Assembly (NCBI GenBank): GCA_028279705.1
Contig: JANQNF010000012.1
Location: forward strand, 32,163 to 96,162
Length of the DNA stretch: 64,000 bases
Source of the DNA: an archaeon
GTDB lineage: Archaea > Aenigmatarchaeota > Aenigmatarchaeia > QMZP01 > JAFGSV01
Direction: 5' to 3'
Shown piece by piece: positions 34,825 to 44,316 of the stretch. The position numbers were made by a program, and so were the translations under genes. The first letter of the stretch is position 1; every line of letters starts with the position of its first letter. The notes beneath the pieces were generated by a model. The model was not told the DNA's origin, did no database searches, and saw only the letters and a list, made by a program, of their open reading frames with translations.

Positions 34825-36327
34825 CTATTTCAGAAGCTTTCCGGCCTTCTCAAACTTGATCTGGCCATTAATTACCTTTCCGAGGACGTCTGCGAGGTCC
34901 TTTATCTTCACCCTCACCTGCTTTTGGTTGTCCCTGTCCCTAAGCGTCACTGCCTGGTCTTTCTTGGTGTCGTAGTCCACTGTCACGCAAAACGGCGTAC
35001 CCGCCTCGTCCTGCCTGTAGTACAGTTTGCCTATGAAGCCCTCGTCGTAGAGCGCGTAGAATCCGGCATCGTTCAGTGAATCATATACATCCCTTGCCAT
35101 CTTTGGAAGGCCATCCTTCTTGACGAGTGGGAATACTGCCACCTGGTATGGTGACACTGTTGGCGGGAACGAGAAATAAACCCTATCGCCGTCCTTCCTG
35201 ACAGACGACTCTATAGCAGAATAGACAGGCCTGTCGATCCCATACGCAACCTCTATGACATGGGGCACGAACTTCTTGCCTTCAATGTTTACTTCCATGC
35301 TCTGCTTGCTGGTCTCCTGGTGCCTTGTAAGATCGTAATTGGTCCTGTCAGCTATGCCTACAAGTTCAATTTTCCCAAACGTGTCTGACATGTATTCCAC
35401 GTCCCATGTGTCTGATGAATAAAAGCTCCTTTCATCGTCCTTGTGCTGCCTTAAGCGAAGCCTCTTACCATCTATTCCCATCTTCTGGAAAAGATCCATG
35501 GACACTGCAAGCAAATAAGCTATCCATTCACTCGCATGCTTCTTCTTGACAACATCACCTATGAGCATCATACCGCCTTCCTTGTTCTTAACCTGGTCAC
35601 CTTTGGTCACTACCATCACCTTCTTTCTTTTGACCTGGTCAAATTTAGGGTTCTTTTCCTTGTCATCCGGATCGAAGAAGAACTGCGCCTCAGCCTGCGA
35701 GAACTCCCTGAGCCTCACCAGTCCCTGCCTTGGCGATATCTCGTTTCTGTAGGACTTCCCAAGCTGTATCACGCCCATTGGAAGCTTCTTCCTTCCAAGT
35801 TCAAACAACCTCTTGAATGGCATGTAAGTCGTCTGTGCAGTCTCGGGCCTGAGGCAACCCGTTATCTTGCTCTTCCCCGGTCCTATGTATGTCTTGAACA
35901 TGAGGTTGTAGTCGTAAGGCTCACCAAGCGCCCCACCGCATTTCACGCATTTGACCCCAACTTTCTGTAGCTCCTTTACTATCTTCTCAAGACTCATGCC
36001 CTCCGTGGACTTCTTCGTCTTCTCCTCTAGAATGTGGTCTGCCCTGTGGGGTTCACCACATTTCGTGCACTCGACGTTCATGTCCGTGAATGATTCTACG
36101 TGGCCGCTTGCAACCCACGGCTCTTCTGGTGTCAGTATAGGAGCTTCTACGAGAAGGCACCTTTCCTTGTTCACGTAGTGGTCCCTTATCAGCTTTTCTA
36201 TCCTAAGCTTCAGAAGCGCCCCTAGAGGACCGTAAGTATAGAACCCTGCGCAGCTTCCGTATATCTCAAAAGACGGCCAGAAGAAGCCGCGCCTCCTTGC
36301 TATATCAAGAACGTTGACACCTGACAT
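34825..36327 (-). CDS. glyS: Glycyl-tRNA synthetase, archaeal/eukaryotic dimeric type
   Basis: 500 residues. It is a class II synthetase: the N-terminal RRGFFWPSFEIYGSCAGF and YTYGPLG are family hallmarks, followed by two Cys pairs (CTKCGEPH and CVKCGGALG) of the Zn insertion. Motif 2 appears as QLGKSYRNEISPRQGLVRLR and motif 3 near YGIDRPVYSAIE. A C-terminal anticodon-binding domain begins at about residue 385 (VAVFPLVKKDGLPK). ATG 36327 lies about 26 nt from an ATAAATAACC box without a Shine-Dalgarno site, so a leaderless start is likely. Confidence 0.96.
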   Translation of the reverse strand: MSGVNVLDIARRRGFFWPSFEIYGSCAGFYTYGPLGALLKLRIEKLIRDHYVNKERCLLVEAPILTPEEPWVASGHVESFTDMNVECTKCGEPHRADHILEEKTKKSTEGMSLEKIVKELQKVGVKCVKCGGALGEPYDYNLMFKTYIGPGKSKITGCLRPETAQTTYMPFKRLFELGRKKLPMGVIQLGKSYRNEISPRQGLVRLREFSQAEAQFFFDPDDKEKNPKFDQVKRKKVMVVTKGDQVKNKEGGMMLIGDVVKKKHASEWIAYLLAVSMDLFQKMGIDGKRLRLRQHKDDERSFYSSDTWDVEYMSDTFGKIELVGIADRTNYDLTRHQETSKQSMEVNIEGKKFVPHVIEVAYGIDRPVYSAIESSVRKDGDRVYFSFPPTVSPYQVAVFPLVKKDGLPKMARDVYDSLNDAGFYALYDEGFIGKLYYRQDEAGTPFCVTVDYDTKKDQAVTLRDRDNQKQVRVKIKDLADVLGKVINGQIKFEKAGKLLK

Positions 36328-36359
36328 AGTTAATCATAATTCCGTGGTTATTTATTATT

Positions 36360-37367
36360 TCAGGAGACGAGTGTCGTGATTTCAGTCAGGTTGATCGACT
36401 GGTTTATCGCTTCGTGCATCTCGTCAAGAGATTCGTATGGGGATTCTGTCAGGTTTTTGATACCTTTTGCCACGTCTTCGGGAAGTTCCTTGTAAACGGT
36501 TTCCTTGTACTCATCTATGGTGTGTGTTATGTTGGTGTTCACCTGCTCGACAAAAGGTATGCTCATGAGAAGGAACGCGACTATTACTGCGGGAAGTATT
36601 ATGAACTCGATCCAGAGCCAGTTCATGAACTTGAACCTCTTTCCCATGCTCATGCTGAATACTATCAGCAGTATGGACATCGCAAGCAGCAGCATCAGTG
36701 GAAGGACAAGATCGTAAAGTACCACCGAAAGTATGTACGAGGCTGCAGAGATTGCTGCCACTGCTCCAAATAGCCACTTGTTGTCCTTTATCATGCTTCC
36801 CTTGAACCTGAACTTGTAGATGAGGTATATTGACGTGTAAACGACTGCGAACGTGACCATTATCCAGAACGGGAATCTTGAAAGGTCCGCAGTGAACGCA
36901 AACCACCCAGAAGAGTACTTGAGGAATTCTATGACAGACATGTTGACCGTGGTCGGGAGTATCTTCTTCTTCAGCTTGATGTATGGAGAAGAGTGAAGGA
37001 AATTCAGGAAAAGCAGCGCAACCATTATGTTGAGGAACCATACGTTGACCATTGCAGATATGGCAAGGCCGACCACCATGAACACAGTGCCCGTCACCAA
37101 GCCGGTCTTCCTGCTTATGACACCGCTTGCAATAAGCTTCCATTCCTTCTTGTCCGCATCCTTCATGTCCTCGTGGTAGTCCACGACGTCATTGAAGAAG
37201 TAAACTGCAGAATATGCAATAAGAAAGCCCGAAAGAGCAAGACCAAGTGTGAAGTAGTCGAATGGCCCAAAGATTATCCAGTAGAGGACAAAACCAAGGA
37301 AGAACTGCATTATGTTCTTTGGAAGACTCACTGTCACGCTGTTGTAAAACAGACTTTTCAACGTCAT
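36360..37367 (-). CDS. UbiA-family membrane prenyltransferase-like protein
   Basis: About 335 residues with roughly eight hydrophobic helices. The first Asp-rich motif of UbiA enzymes is visible as NDVVDYHEDMKDADK. The second motif (YxxxKxxxDxxxD) is weak or replaced in this protein (YLIYKFRFKGSMIKDNK), so the substrate cannot be assigned. Archaeal relatives include digeranylgeranylglyceryl phosphate synthase for membrane lipids, which would fit the isoprenoid genes elsewhere in the window. The C-terminal 60 residues form a soluble helical tail. I chose ATG 37367, 6 nt after a GGTG site; the GTG at 37376 is part of that site. It is divergent from pheS. Confidence 0.7.
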   Translation of the reverse strand: MTLKSLFYNSVTVSLPKNIMQFFLGFVLYWIIFGPFDYFTLGLALSGFLIAYSAVYFFNDVVDYHEDMKDADKKEWKLIASGVISRKTGLVTGTVFMVVGLAISAMVNVWFLNIMVALLFLNFLHSSPYIKLKKKILPTTVNMSVIEFLKYSSGWFAFTADLSRFPFWIMVTFAVVYTSIYLIYKFRFKGSMIKDNKWLFGAVAAISAASYILSVVLYDLVLPLMLLLAMSILLIVFSMSMGKRFKFMNWLWIEFIILPAVIVAFLLMSIPFVEQVNTNITHTIDEYKETVYKELPEDVAKGIKNLTESPYESLDEMHEAINQSINLTEITTLVS

Positions 37368-37477
37368 TTTATACACCGGATTTTAACCTTTGGTTACTTT
37401 CACTTAAAATATTAAGCATTTTCCAGCTAATAATTGAACTGCGGGCCATCTTTAAAACCTGAATGTGAATATTATAG

Positions 37478-37582
37478 AAAGAGCAAGGACGTGATCTCAT
37501 CTACAAGCTTACAGAAGAGGGCAAGAAGTACCTGAAGACAGGATTACCTGAGGAAAGGCTGATCAGGATAGTCAAAAAACCC
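37478..37582 (+). other. Conserved PheS N-terminal coding sequence without a normal start codon
   Basis: In frame with pheS and open from a TAG at 37475, this stretch reads DLIYKLTEEGKKYLKTG and LPEERLIRIVKKP. This matches the second part of the N-terminal winged-helix region of archaeal PheS, so it was, or is, coding. It contains no ATG, GTG or TTG in frame. A GTGAT site sits 3 nt before an ATC codon at 37499, exactly where a start codon would be expected from other genes here. Confidence 0.6.
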
Positions 37583-38746
37583 ATGGCAATGTCGGAAGTT
37601 CGAAAGAAGACCCCTGATTTCAGCATAGCACTTTCATGGGCAAAAAAGCACGGCTGGGTTGCAATAGACAAGGGAAAACTGGTCGTAGTCAAGAAGCCCG
37701 GCAAGATAGACGAACGGGATGCGCTCAAAGGGGTCGAATCCGGCCAGGCCGTCGGTGATAAGGTGCTTCGCATCCTGCTTGGCAGGAACCTGGTCTTCAA
37801 GGAAAGGGAAGATTCGAGAAAGAAAGCAATGAAGTTCATAGGAAAGGAAGTGACGACCTTAAGCCCGGAACTGATAAAAACAGGCATGTGGAAAAAAGTT
37901 AAACTCAAGCCTTACAATGTTGGCGCGCGCGGTGAGAAGAAATATCCCGGAAAGAGGCAGCCTTATAACAGGTTCCTCATGCAGGTAAGGGAAAAACTCG
38001 TCCAGCTTGGTTTTGCTGAGATGTCAGGACCCATCATAGAGACGGAATTCTGGAACTTCGATGCACTGTTCCAGGCCCAGAACCATCCAAGCAGGGACTG
38101 GACCCAGACTTACACTCTCAAAAAACCTAGGACAGGAAGCCTTCCTCCAAAGAACGTGGTGGAAAAGGTTAAGGCTGCCCATGAGAATGGCGGCAGGACC
38201 GGAAGCACGGGATGGGGATACAAATGGGACCCGGCGAAGGCAGCGCAGTTGATGCCAAGAGCGCATGGCACTGCATGTTCGGCAAGGCAGCTTTCAAAAG
38301 GGGTAAACGTGCCCGGGAAGTATTTCGCAATAAAGAGGTGCTTTCGTCCGGACGTGATCGATGCGACGCACGGTGTCGAGTTCAATCAGTGTGAGGGTAT
38401 AATCATAGACGAGAGCATGACGTTTGACAAGATGCTTGGGATGCTGAAGCTTTTTGCAACAGAACTTGCCGGTGCAGAGGATGTACGGTTCTACCCGGAC
38501 TATTATCCCTTCACGGAACCGAGCGTCCAGCTCTCTGCAAAGCACCCGGAACTCGGATGGATAGAGTTTGCGGGTGCAGGTATATTCAGACCGGAGATGA
38601 CGGAACCGCTTGGGGTGAAGCAGCCGGTCCTCGCATGGGGGCTCGGTATAGACAGGCTTGCGATGTGCAAGCTCGGTATAAGTGACATCCGTCATCTTTT
38701 CAGCCAGGACATAGACTGGTTAAGGAGACAGAAGGTTACGGTTTAG
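37583..38746 (+). CDS. pheS: Phenylalanyl-tRNA synthetase alpha subunit
   Basis: 387 residues from the first in-frame ATG. It is a class II aminoacyl-tRNA synthetase catalytic subunit. Visible motifs are FAEMSGPIIETEFWNFDALF and AQNHPSRD (motif 1/2 region), TACSARQL, KRCFRPDVIDATH (motif 2 end), and the C-terminal GAGIFRPEMTEPLG with LAWGLGIDRLAM (motif 3). Archaeal PheS is usually about 500 residues, so the first ~100, covering winged-helix tRNA-binding domains, are missing from this start. About 35 of those residues are encoded upstream without a normal initiation codon. It is followed after 8 nt by pheT. A frameshift, an assembly error or unusual initiation remains open. Confidence 0.92.
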   Translation: MAMSEVRKKTPDFSIALSWAKKHGWVAIDKGKLVVVKKPGKIDERDALKGVESGQAVGDKVLRILLGRNLVFKEREDSRKKAMKFIGKEVTTLSPELIKTGMWKKVKLKPYNVGARGEKKYPGKRQPYNRFLMQVREKLVQLGFAEMSGPIIETEFWNFDALFQAQNHPSRDWTQTYTLKKPRTGSLPPKNVVEKVKAAHENGGRTGSTGWGYKWDPAKAAQLMPRAHGTACSARQLSKGVNVPGKYFAIKRCFRPDVIDATHGVEFNQCEGIIIDESMTFDKMLGMLKLFATELAGAEDVRFYPDYYPFTEPSVQLSAKHPELGWIEFAGAGIFRPEMTEPLGVKQPVLAWGLGIDRLAMCKLGISDIRHLFSQDIDWLRRQKVTV

Positions 38747-38754
38747 GTGATTTC

Positions 38755-40416
38755 ATGCCAACGATAGAAGTAAACTACGAGGACCTGCAGATGCTCGTCG
38801 GGGAACACGTACCGCTGGACGTTCTTCAGGATGAGGGGATAATGTATGCTAAAGGCGAAGTCGACGAGATAGAGGGCGAAGTGCTGAAGCTGGACATGAA
38901 GGACACGAACCGTCCGGACCACTGGAGCGTGGAAGGCGTTGCAAGGGAGCTTCAGGGAAGGTATGGCCACAAGAAAGGCGTTCCAACGTATGACGTCAAG
39001 CCTTCGGGCCTTGTCGTCAAGGTCGACAGGAAGCTGAAATGTATAAGACCTTACACCGTCTGTGCGGTCGTCAAGAACATAAACATTTCCCATGAAGTGC
39101 TTTCCCAGATGATACAGCTTCAGGAAAAAGTATCAATGACATTCGGCCGCAACAGAAAGGAGGTTGCCATAGGTGTTTACGACCTCCACAAGATAAAGGG
39201 CCCGATAGAATTCACTTCAGTAAAGCCTGGTGGCATAAGGTTCGTTCCGCTTGAATTCGAAAAGCCCATGACACCCGCAGAGATACTGAAAAAGCACCCG
39301 AAGGGACTTGAGCATGGCCATCTTCTCAGCGGCTTAAAGGAATACCCGATATTCATCGATTCCTCAGGCGAAGTTCTTTCACTCCCGCCGATAATAAACT
39401 CAAACCACACGGGGAAGGTGTCATACTCAACAAAGGATGTGTTCATAGAGTGTTCTGGTTTTGACATGAAGTTCCTGCTCCCTGCACTCAATACGATCGT
39501 CGCCGCTCTCGCAGACAGGGGAGGAGAAATACGGTCTGTCAGGGTGGAATACCATGACAAAGTAAGGCACACGCCTGACATGAGTCCGAAGAAGAGCAGC
39601 ATAAGCGTTGATTATGTCAACAAGGTGTCCGGGCTGAAACTCAGTAGAGGAAAGATATGCGAACTTCTTGAGGAGGCCCGATACGATGCAAAGCCCAAGG
39701 GTAAGTCGATAGGTCTCCTCTACCCGGCCTACAGGCAGGATATAATGCACCCAAGGGATGTGGTCGAGGACATCATAATATCTTACGGTTATAACCGGAT
39801 AAAGCCGGTTGCGCCGAAGTTGCATACGATTGGATCTGAGACAGAGATAGAGAAGTTCAGCAGTTCCGTTGCAGAAGTCATGGCAGGACTAGGTTTTCAG
39901 GAGACGCTTTCCTACATTCTTACAAACAAGGCTAGCCTTTTTGGCAAGATGAATCTTCCGGAGGGAGACGTGGCGGAAATAGAAAATATTGTGTCGTCCA
40001 ACTGGTCCGTATTCAGGAACTGGCTGATTCCAAGCAATCTTGAATTCCTGTCAAAGAACAAGCACAGGGAATACCCGCAGCAGATATTCGAGGTGGGAGA
40101 CGTCGTCATTCTTGAGCAGAAGAAGGAGACGAAGACGTCTGATGGAAGGAGGATGTCCGCATCGGTTTGCGGCCTTAACATAGGATACGAATACATGGCG
40201 AGCATGCTGGATGCACTGTTTTCTGCATTTGGAATGGAATACGAACTCGTTGCAGCAAAGCACCCGACATTCATACCCGGAAGGGCTGCTGAGATACGCT
40301 TCAGTGGAAAGCCGGTCGGCATAATCGGTGAAATACACCCAGCAGTTCTAAACAGATGGGAAATAGAAAATCCAGTAGTATCGTTTGAGATAGACTTGCG
40401 GAGGATCATGGTATGA
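38755..40416 (+). CDS. pheT: Phenylalanyl-tRNA synthetase beta subunit, archaeal type
   Basis: 553 residues, normal for archaeal PheT. It starts MPTIEVNYEDLQMLVG, with an AGGTGATTTC leader. The B1/B3-B4 editing-type domain region is followed by B5 (VDYVNKVSGLKLS and YRQDIMHPRDVVEDIIISYG) and a catalytic-like core (GFQETLSYILTN and PQQIFEVGDV). It pairs with PheS as an (alpha-beta)2 enzyme charging tRNA-Phe, whose gene is also in this window. The last bases overlap the next gene through ATGA. Confidence 0.96.
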   Translation: MPTIEVNYEDLQMLVGEHVPLDVLQDEGIMYAKGEVDEIEGEVLKLDMKDTNRPDHWSVEGVARELQGRYGHKKGVPTYDVKPSGLVVKVDRKLKCIRPYTVCAVVKNINISHEVLSQMIQLQEKVSMTFGRNRKEVAIGVYDLHKIKGPIEFTSVKPGGIRFVPLEFEKPMTPAEILKKHPKGLEHGHLLSGLKEYPIFIDSSGEVLSLPPIINSNHTGKVSYSTKDVFIECSGFDMKFLLPALNTIVAALADRGGEIRSVRVEYHDKVRHTPDMSPKKSSISVDYVNKVSGLKLSRGKICELLEEARYDAKPKGKSIGLLYPAYRQDIMHPRDVVEDIIISYGYNRIKPVAPKLHTIGSETEIEKFSSSVAEVMAGLGFQETLSYILTNKASLFGKMNLPEGDVAEIENIVSSNWSVFRNWLIPSNLEFLSKNKHREYPQQIFEVGDVVILEQKKETKTSDGRRMSASVCGLNIGYEYMASMLDALFSAFGMEYELVAAKHPTFIPGRAAEIRFSGKPVGIIGEIHPAVLNRWEIENPVVSFEIDLRRIMV

Positions 40417-40751
40417 AACATCTACATTACATGGCATTTTACTTGGCAATGTTTGCCATAGGAACGGCGTTGATATGCTTTCTATACAGCCAGGTCCTCA
40501 TCCTGACGTTCCTGCTCATTATATGTTCCGTGATAGCCTACAAGTTCAAACATGCAGATGGTGACATCTATTACATGGTCATAGGCGCCGTAGTGGGGCC
40601 AGTGGCTGAGATCTTTGCGATCAGCCACGGTGCGTGGGCTTACGCTTTTCCAAGCTTTCTCGGCATCCCGTTGTGGCTTCCTTTTGGCTGGGCTGTGATG
40701 TCCCTTCTTATAAGAAGAATAACCGACACTGTTAACGAGATGAGAAAGTAG
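40413..40751 (+). CDS. Small multipass membrane protein, unknown
   Basis: 112 residues with about four hydrophobic helices and a conserved-looking stretch GAWAYAFPSFLGIPLWLPFG between the third and fourth. The ATGA overlap with pheT indicates translational coupling, but no functional link with tRNA charging is evident. It is similar in pattern to small uncharacterised integral membrane proteins in archaea. It ends in a short basic tail and meets minD convergently, one base apart. Confidence 0.7.
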   Translation: MKHLHYMAFYLAMFAIGTALICFLYSQVLILTFLLIICSVIAYKFKHADGDIYYMVIGAVVGPVAEIFAISHGAWAYAFPSFLGIPLWLPFGWAVMSLLIRRITDTVNEMRK

Positions 40752-40752
40752 T

Positions 40753-41511
40753 CTATTTGAGCCATCCGAAAAGCTTGTGGCTCACCTGCGACCTTGGCTT
40801 GTAGTCTTCCCCGACGAGCCTTGCTGCTATGCTCATTATGTGCTGAGAAGCCTTTGAAGAAGGCTTGTGGACGAGTATAGGCTGCTTTCTGGACACAGCT
40901 TTTGATATTTCGTGATCTTCCGGAACCTTTCCAAGGATTGGTGTGTCAAGGAAGTTCTCAACAGCCGGAAGCGAAAATTCATGCTTTGTGTCCTTTACCC
41001 TGTTTACGACCACTCCAAGATTATGGGTACCATACTTTTCTGCCATGTTGCCTATCTTAAGCGCATCAGTCAGTGCTGGCAGTTCAGGATTCGTGACAGT
41101 GATCATCTCGTCAGCCGCCTCAAGTGCAGAAAGAGCTTCCTTTCCAAGTCCTGCTGCGGAGTCGACAAGTATGAAGTCGCATCCACCAACGAGTTTGTAG
41201 AATATGTCCACCAGTTCGTGGCTGTTTGCAAGCCTGAGCTTCTTAAGTGAAATGTCTGCAGGCAGTACGGTGAATCCTGCAGGATGATAATAAAGAGCGT
41301 CATTGAGCCTGGCATCCCCGCTCAAGACATCCTGGAGTGTGACAGGATAAAGAGGTATTCCAAGGTGAATGCCAAGATTGGCAGTGGAAAGATTACCGTC
41401 AACAGCTATCACAGACTTGTTGAACTTTGCAAGCGCAGTCGCAAGATTGGAAACCAACGTGGTCTTTCCTACGCCACCCTTCCCGCTCGCGATGGTTATT
41501 ATCCTTGTCAT
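40753..41511 (-). CDS. minD: MinD/ParA-family ATPase
   Basis: 252 residues. The deviant Walker A motif GKGGVGKTT is near the N terminus, followed by VIAVDGNLSTANLG (switch I-like) and ILVDSAAGLG (Walker B). The C terminus ends HKLFGWLK, a short amphipathic tail that could bind membrane as in MinD. Archaeal MinD paralogues place chemotaxis arrays, archaella and other surface machines. The window carries several surface systems, but no direct partner lies next to it. Confidence 0.9.
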   Translation of the reverse strand: MTRIITIASGKGGVGKTTLVSNLATALAKFNKSVIAVDGNLSTANLGIHLGIPLYPVTLQDVLSGDARLNDALYYHPAGFTVLPADISLKKLRLANSHELVDIFYKLVGGCDFILVDSAAGLGKEALSALEAADEMITVTNPELPALTDALKIGNMAEKYGTHNLGVVVNRVKDTKHEFSLPAVENFLDTPILGKVPEDHEISKAVSRKQPILVHKPSSKASQHIMSIAARLVGEDYKPRSQVSHKLFGWLK

Positions 41512-41601
41512 GTTGACCAGTTTTTGAATTCAATACTTTTTAATGTTGCGTTTAAACAATAACTACTATCACTATTTATCAGTAGTATTTATAAATGAAA
41601 G

Positions 41602-41676
41602 CGGACCCGAAGGGATTTGAACCCCCGACCTTCACCTTAGGAGGGTGCCGCTCTATCCAAGCTGAGCTACGGGCCC
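41602..41676 (-). tRNA. tRNA-Arg(CCT)
   Basis: On the minus strand the acceptor GGGCCCG pairs with CGGGTCC (one G-U), with discriminator G and no CCA. The D arm is GCTC/GAGC, the anticodon loop CTCCTAA gives CCT (codon AGG), and the T arm is GGGGG-TTCAAAT-CCCTT. The length is 75 nt without an intron. The anticodon stem has one G-A mismatch at 27-43. Confidence 0.92.
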
Positions 41677-41735
41677 TTGATATACAGTAAAAGATAGTTG
41701 TGCTTATTAAAATTTAAAAATGGAAAATCTTAAGA

Positions 41736-42722
41736 ATGGTGAGGAAACTGCTACGCTGGATAGAAGGGAAAAGGGGAAGCAGTGGAATTTTTCTGAGGTT
41801 TCTGGTCAATGCAAAGGACCGGACGTGGCTGATTTCCATAAGGCTTTGCAGGAGAATCCACCAGATGAGAATCCACCGGAAAGAAAGACCAAGTGAGCTG
41901 GACGACATTAAAAGAAGAGGCAGAAGATTCTACAAAGTATCATTTTGCACGACCTGCAAAGACAGGGGAAGTCACCTGAAAAAAACACTCCCAAGGAACA
42001 TAAAGGACAACATCGACTATCCGGATGTGGAATTTGTTGTACTTGACTACAATTCAAATGATGGTATAACTGAGTGGATACTTAGGAAATTCAAAAAAGA
42101 GACAGCATCGGGAATGATAAAGATATACCAGACGAAAACCCCCGAAAATTTCCACATGTCCAATGCAAAAAACCTTGCACATCTGAATGCAGAGGGGGGC
42201 ATCCTGTGCAATCTTGATGCAGACAACTATACTGGGAGGGATTTTGCATTTTATCTGAATCATGTCTTCTGTGAAAACAGAAATGTAATTCTCAGTCACT
42301 GGAAATATGGAAAAAGGTTCAACAAAAAAGAGGATTCTTCCGGGAAACGAGATGGAACGGGTGAAAAAAAGTTATTTGATAAAATAAAAGAATCTGCGAG
42401 AGGAACGCCCGGCTTTGCAGGAAGAATAGCCATATCGAAAGAGAATTTTTACAGACTAGGTGGTTACGATGAGTCTTTCACCGGGTGGGGACTTGAAGAT
42501 GCCGATTTTTTCAAAAGAGCCACTCGTCTGAAATTGAAAAACAGGAGGATCCCTTCCTATTTTCTCAGAAGCCTCTACAATAAGGATGGTAGGGGAGAGA
42601 TGCTGAAAAAGCGTGAAGAGGCTGATAAGAACAGGGTAATATTCCAAGAAAATGACGAGAGGGAGATCGTAAGGGTCAGAAAAAGGATAGATATAAGGGA
42701 CGTCAAAAGGGTCACCGCGTGA
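41736..42722 (+). CDS. Family 2 glycosyltransferase
   Basis: Up to 328 residues. The GT-A domain begins near residue 66 (KVSFCTTCKDRG) and contains VVLDYNSNDG and the metal-binding DxD as NLDADNYTG. The C-terminal half has GGYDESFTGWGLEDADF, the galactosyltransferase-type acceptor/catalytic motif (WGxEDxD). It probably transfers a hexose to a cell-surface glycan or glycoprotein. The first 65 residues are very basic and less convincing; the true start may be ATG 41865 (MRIHRKERPSELDD). It stands alone between tRNA-Arg and the convergent lamin-tail protein. Confidence 0.82.
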   Translation: MVRKLLRWIEGKRGSSGIFLRFLVNAKDRTWLISIRLCRRIHQMRIHRKERPSELDDIKRRGRRFYKVSFCTTCKDRGSHLKKTLPRNIKDNIDYPDVEFVVLDYNSNDGITEWILRKFKKETASGMIKIYQTKTPENFHMSNAKNLAHLNAEGGILCNLDADNYTGRDFAFYLNHVFCENRNVILSHWKYGKRFNKKEDSSGKRDGTGEKKLFDKIKESARGTPGFAGRIAISKENFYRLGGYDESFTGWGLEDADFFKRATRLKLKNRRIPSYFLRSLYNKDGRGEMLKKREEADKNRVIFQENDEREIVRVRKRIDIRDVKRVTA

Positions 42723-42743
42723 GAAATGATGGCCGCTTGGAAT

Positions 42744-44285
42744 CTAAAATCCAAAAATCGAACTCAGCCACGAGACGAATGCGCTGAACACATCGGGCGC
42801 ATTTTCCATCCCGGCTGCTGTCACCATACCCGTGGCTTGTTCACTGGTATCATCCCCGTCTTCTACTATCTCGACCGTGACGTCTTCCCATGAAGTCTCT
42901 TCGACTGTGTTTGGTAGACCCTTTCCTTTCTGGACGGGTGTTACTTTTATTCTCCTTGTAACGTCATTTTTACTTCCATCAACCTTGGCCCTTATCCTGA
43001 ATGTATAAGCACCCGCCTCTGTCTCATCATCGAACATATTAGTGAGAGTAACTTCTTTTGAACCTGATTGTGGGATGTCAAACGTCTGGCTGTTTGCTGT
43101 CCAGGTTCTTTTCCATTCTCCATCGTCAGGACCCATTGAAACGCACATGCTGCCTTCGTATGCATACGAATAGACAGAAAATGAGCGTTCTTCTGACCCG
43201 GGATTGCGCAGCACGACTTTCGTCTCGAAGGGCACGCCTGCCTGCACGCTTTCTTCCAAGTGGAGGATCTCCACTACACCGTTTCCGCCGTCCTCGTCGT
43301 GGACGTTTGACATTACCGAAGACCCGCAGTTGCATGAAGTTTCTTCACATTCGTCACATTCCGGGCAGCTGCAGCAGAACAAGTCATTGTTTCCTTGGAG
43401 TGTTATTTCAAACGTGTCCTCTGCGACTATGTCGCTTGTCATGTTCTCATATATCCTCACCCTTCCCGTGTAGACACCGTCTGAATATTCCCCGTCGCAG
43501 CTGTTCTTGACAAAAAGCGGTAAATGTAGAATGGTTTCGCCGCTTTCGGACATTTCCATTTCGAGCGCGGTTTGCGTATCATTGAGGTATGATCTTATGG
43601 TGTTCCCTTCAAGGTCGACTGTGACCCAGCGCGGACTGTATATGTATGTCACTATGCGTATCGGTACACTTTTCCCGCCAGTATTTATGATCGCGGTGAC
43701 CTGTGAAAAATCCCCGAACCTGACAGATTCTTCCGGCCCGTTGACATCGACTGATATCCCACTGTAATCGAGAACCTCCGTTTCATTGGAAGTTTCGTTT
43801 CCAGAAGAATTATCAATGGCATCACTTGTACACCCATTCACATTTCCAGGCGTTGCGTTCTCAGTCTCTTTCCACGTTCCGCACCATGAAAACGACACGT
43901 TGCTTTTCGCTGAGTTGTAACACGCCTGGTCAAGCAGTGACGTTTCGTTATAGACATATAAGCAGTCACCTCCATTGTTGAGGCTCATCTTACCTGTGAG
44001 CAAATTTGACGGATCGACGATCCATGATTCAGAGAAGATGCTTGAGTTTTCAGTTATTACCACAATTCCTGGAAAATGCACGGTGAATGTACTGTTCTCA
44101 CCGCCGGCATCAATTGTAAGATTCACTGGCGTTTGGTTTATTTCGAGCTCGATCCATTCCGTGCAGTCCATGCATGTGTCTATCGGATCCGGCATGAACT
44201 CGTTTAAACTAACGGACATGGCCGATGTAACAGAGCATAACATAAGTAGTGATACGGAGAGCGAACACAGTGCAGTTGTGTTCAT
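42744..44285 (-). CDS. Secreted lamin-tail-domain (LTD) surface protein
   Basis: About 513 residues. A signal peptide (LCSLSVSLLMLCSVTSAMS) is followed by an LTD fold: VSLNEFMPDPIDTC, WIELEI, LNNGGDCLYVYN and WKETENATPGNVNGC. Two Ig/CARDB-like domains follow, separated by a dense Cys linker (CCSCPECDECEETSCNCG). The C terminus ends in a weakly hydrophobic SAFVSWLSSIFGF. LTD proteins in archaea are extracellular and often linked to surface layers or nucleases; no nuclease domain is seen here. I chose ATG 44285 directly before the signal peptide. It is 31 nt downstream of the CBS gene on the same strand. Confidence 0.8.
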   Translation of the reverse strand: MNTTALCSLSVSLLMLCSVTSAMSVSLNEFMPDPIDTCMDCTEWIELEINQTPVNLTIDAGGENSTFTVHFPGIVVITENSSIFSESWIVDPSNLLTGKMSLNNGGDCLYVYNETSLLDQACYNSAKSNVSFSWCGTWKETENATPGNVNGCTSDAIDNSSGNETSNETEVLDYSGISVDVNGPEESVRFGDFSQVTAIINTGGKSVPIRIVTYIYSPRWVTVDLEGNTIRSYLNDTQTALEMEMSESGETILHLPLFVKNSCDGEYSDGVYTGRVRIYENMTSDIVAEDTFEITLQGNNDLFCCSCPECDECEETSCNCGSSVMSNVHDEDGGNGVVEILHLEESVQAGVPFETKVVLRNPGSEERSFSVYSYAYEGSMCVSMGPDDGEWKRTWTANSQTFDIPQSGSKEVTLTNMFDDETEAGAYTFRIRAKVDGSKNDVTRRIKVTPVQKGKGLPNTVEETSWEDVTVEIVEDGDDTSEQATGMVTAAGMENAPDVFSAFVSWLSSIFGF

Positions 44286-44316
44286 GAAGAGGCATATATC
44301 ACCAGATATTAAATTC

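Noticed and set aside
41720..41899. A 59-codon plus-strand frame (starting MENLKNGEETATLDRR) before the glycosyltransferase
   Set aside because: It overlaps the glycosyltransferase frame in another phase, has no recognisable domain and ends within it. It could be a leader peptide, but evidence is too thin.
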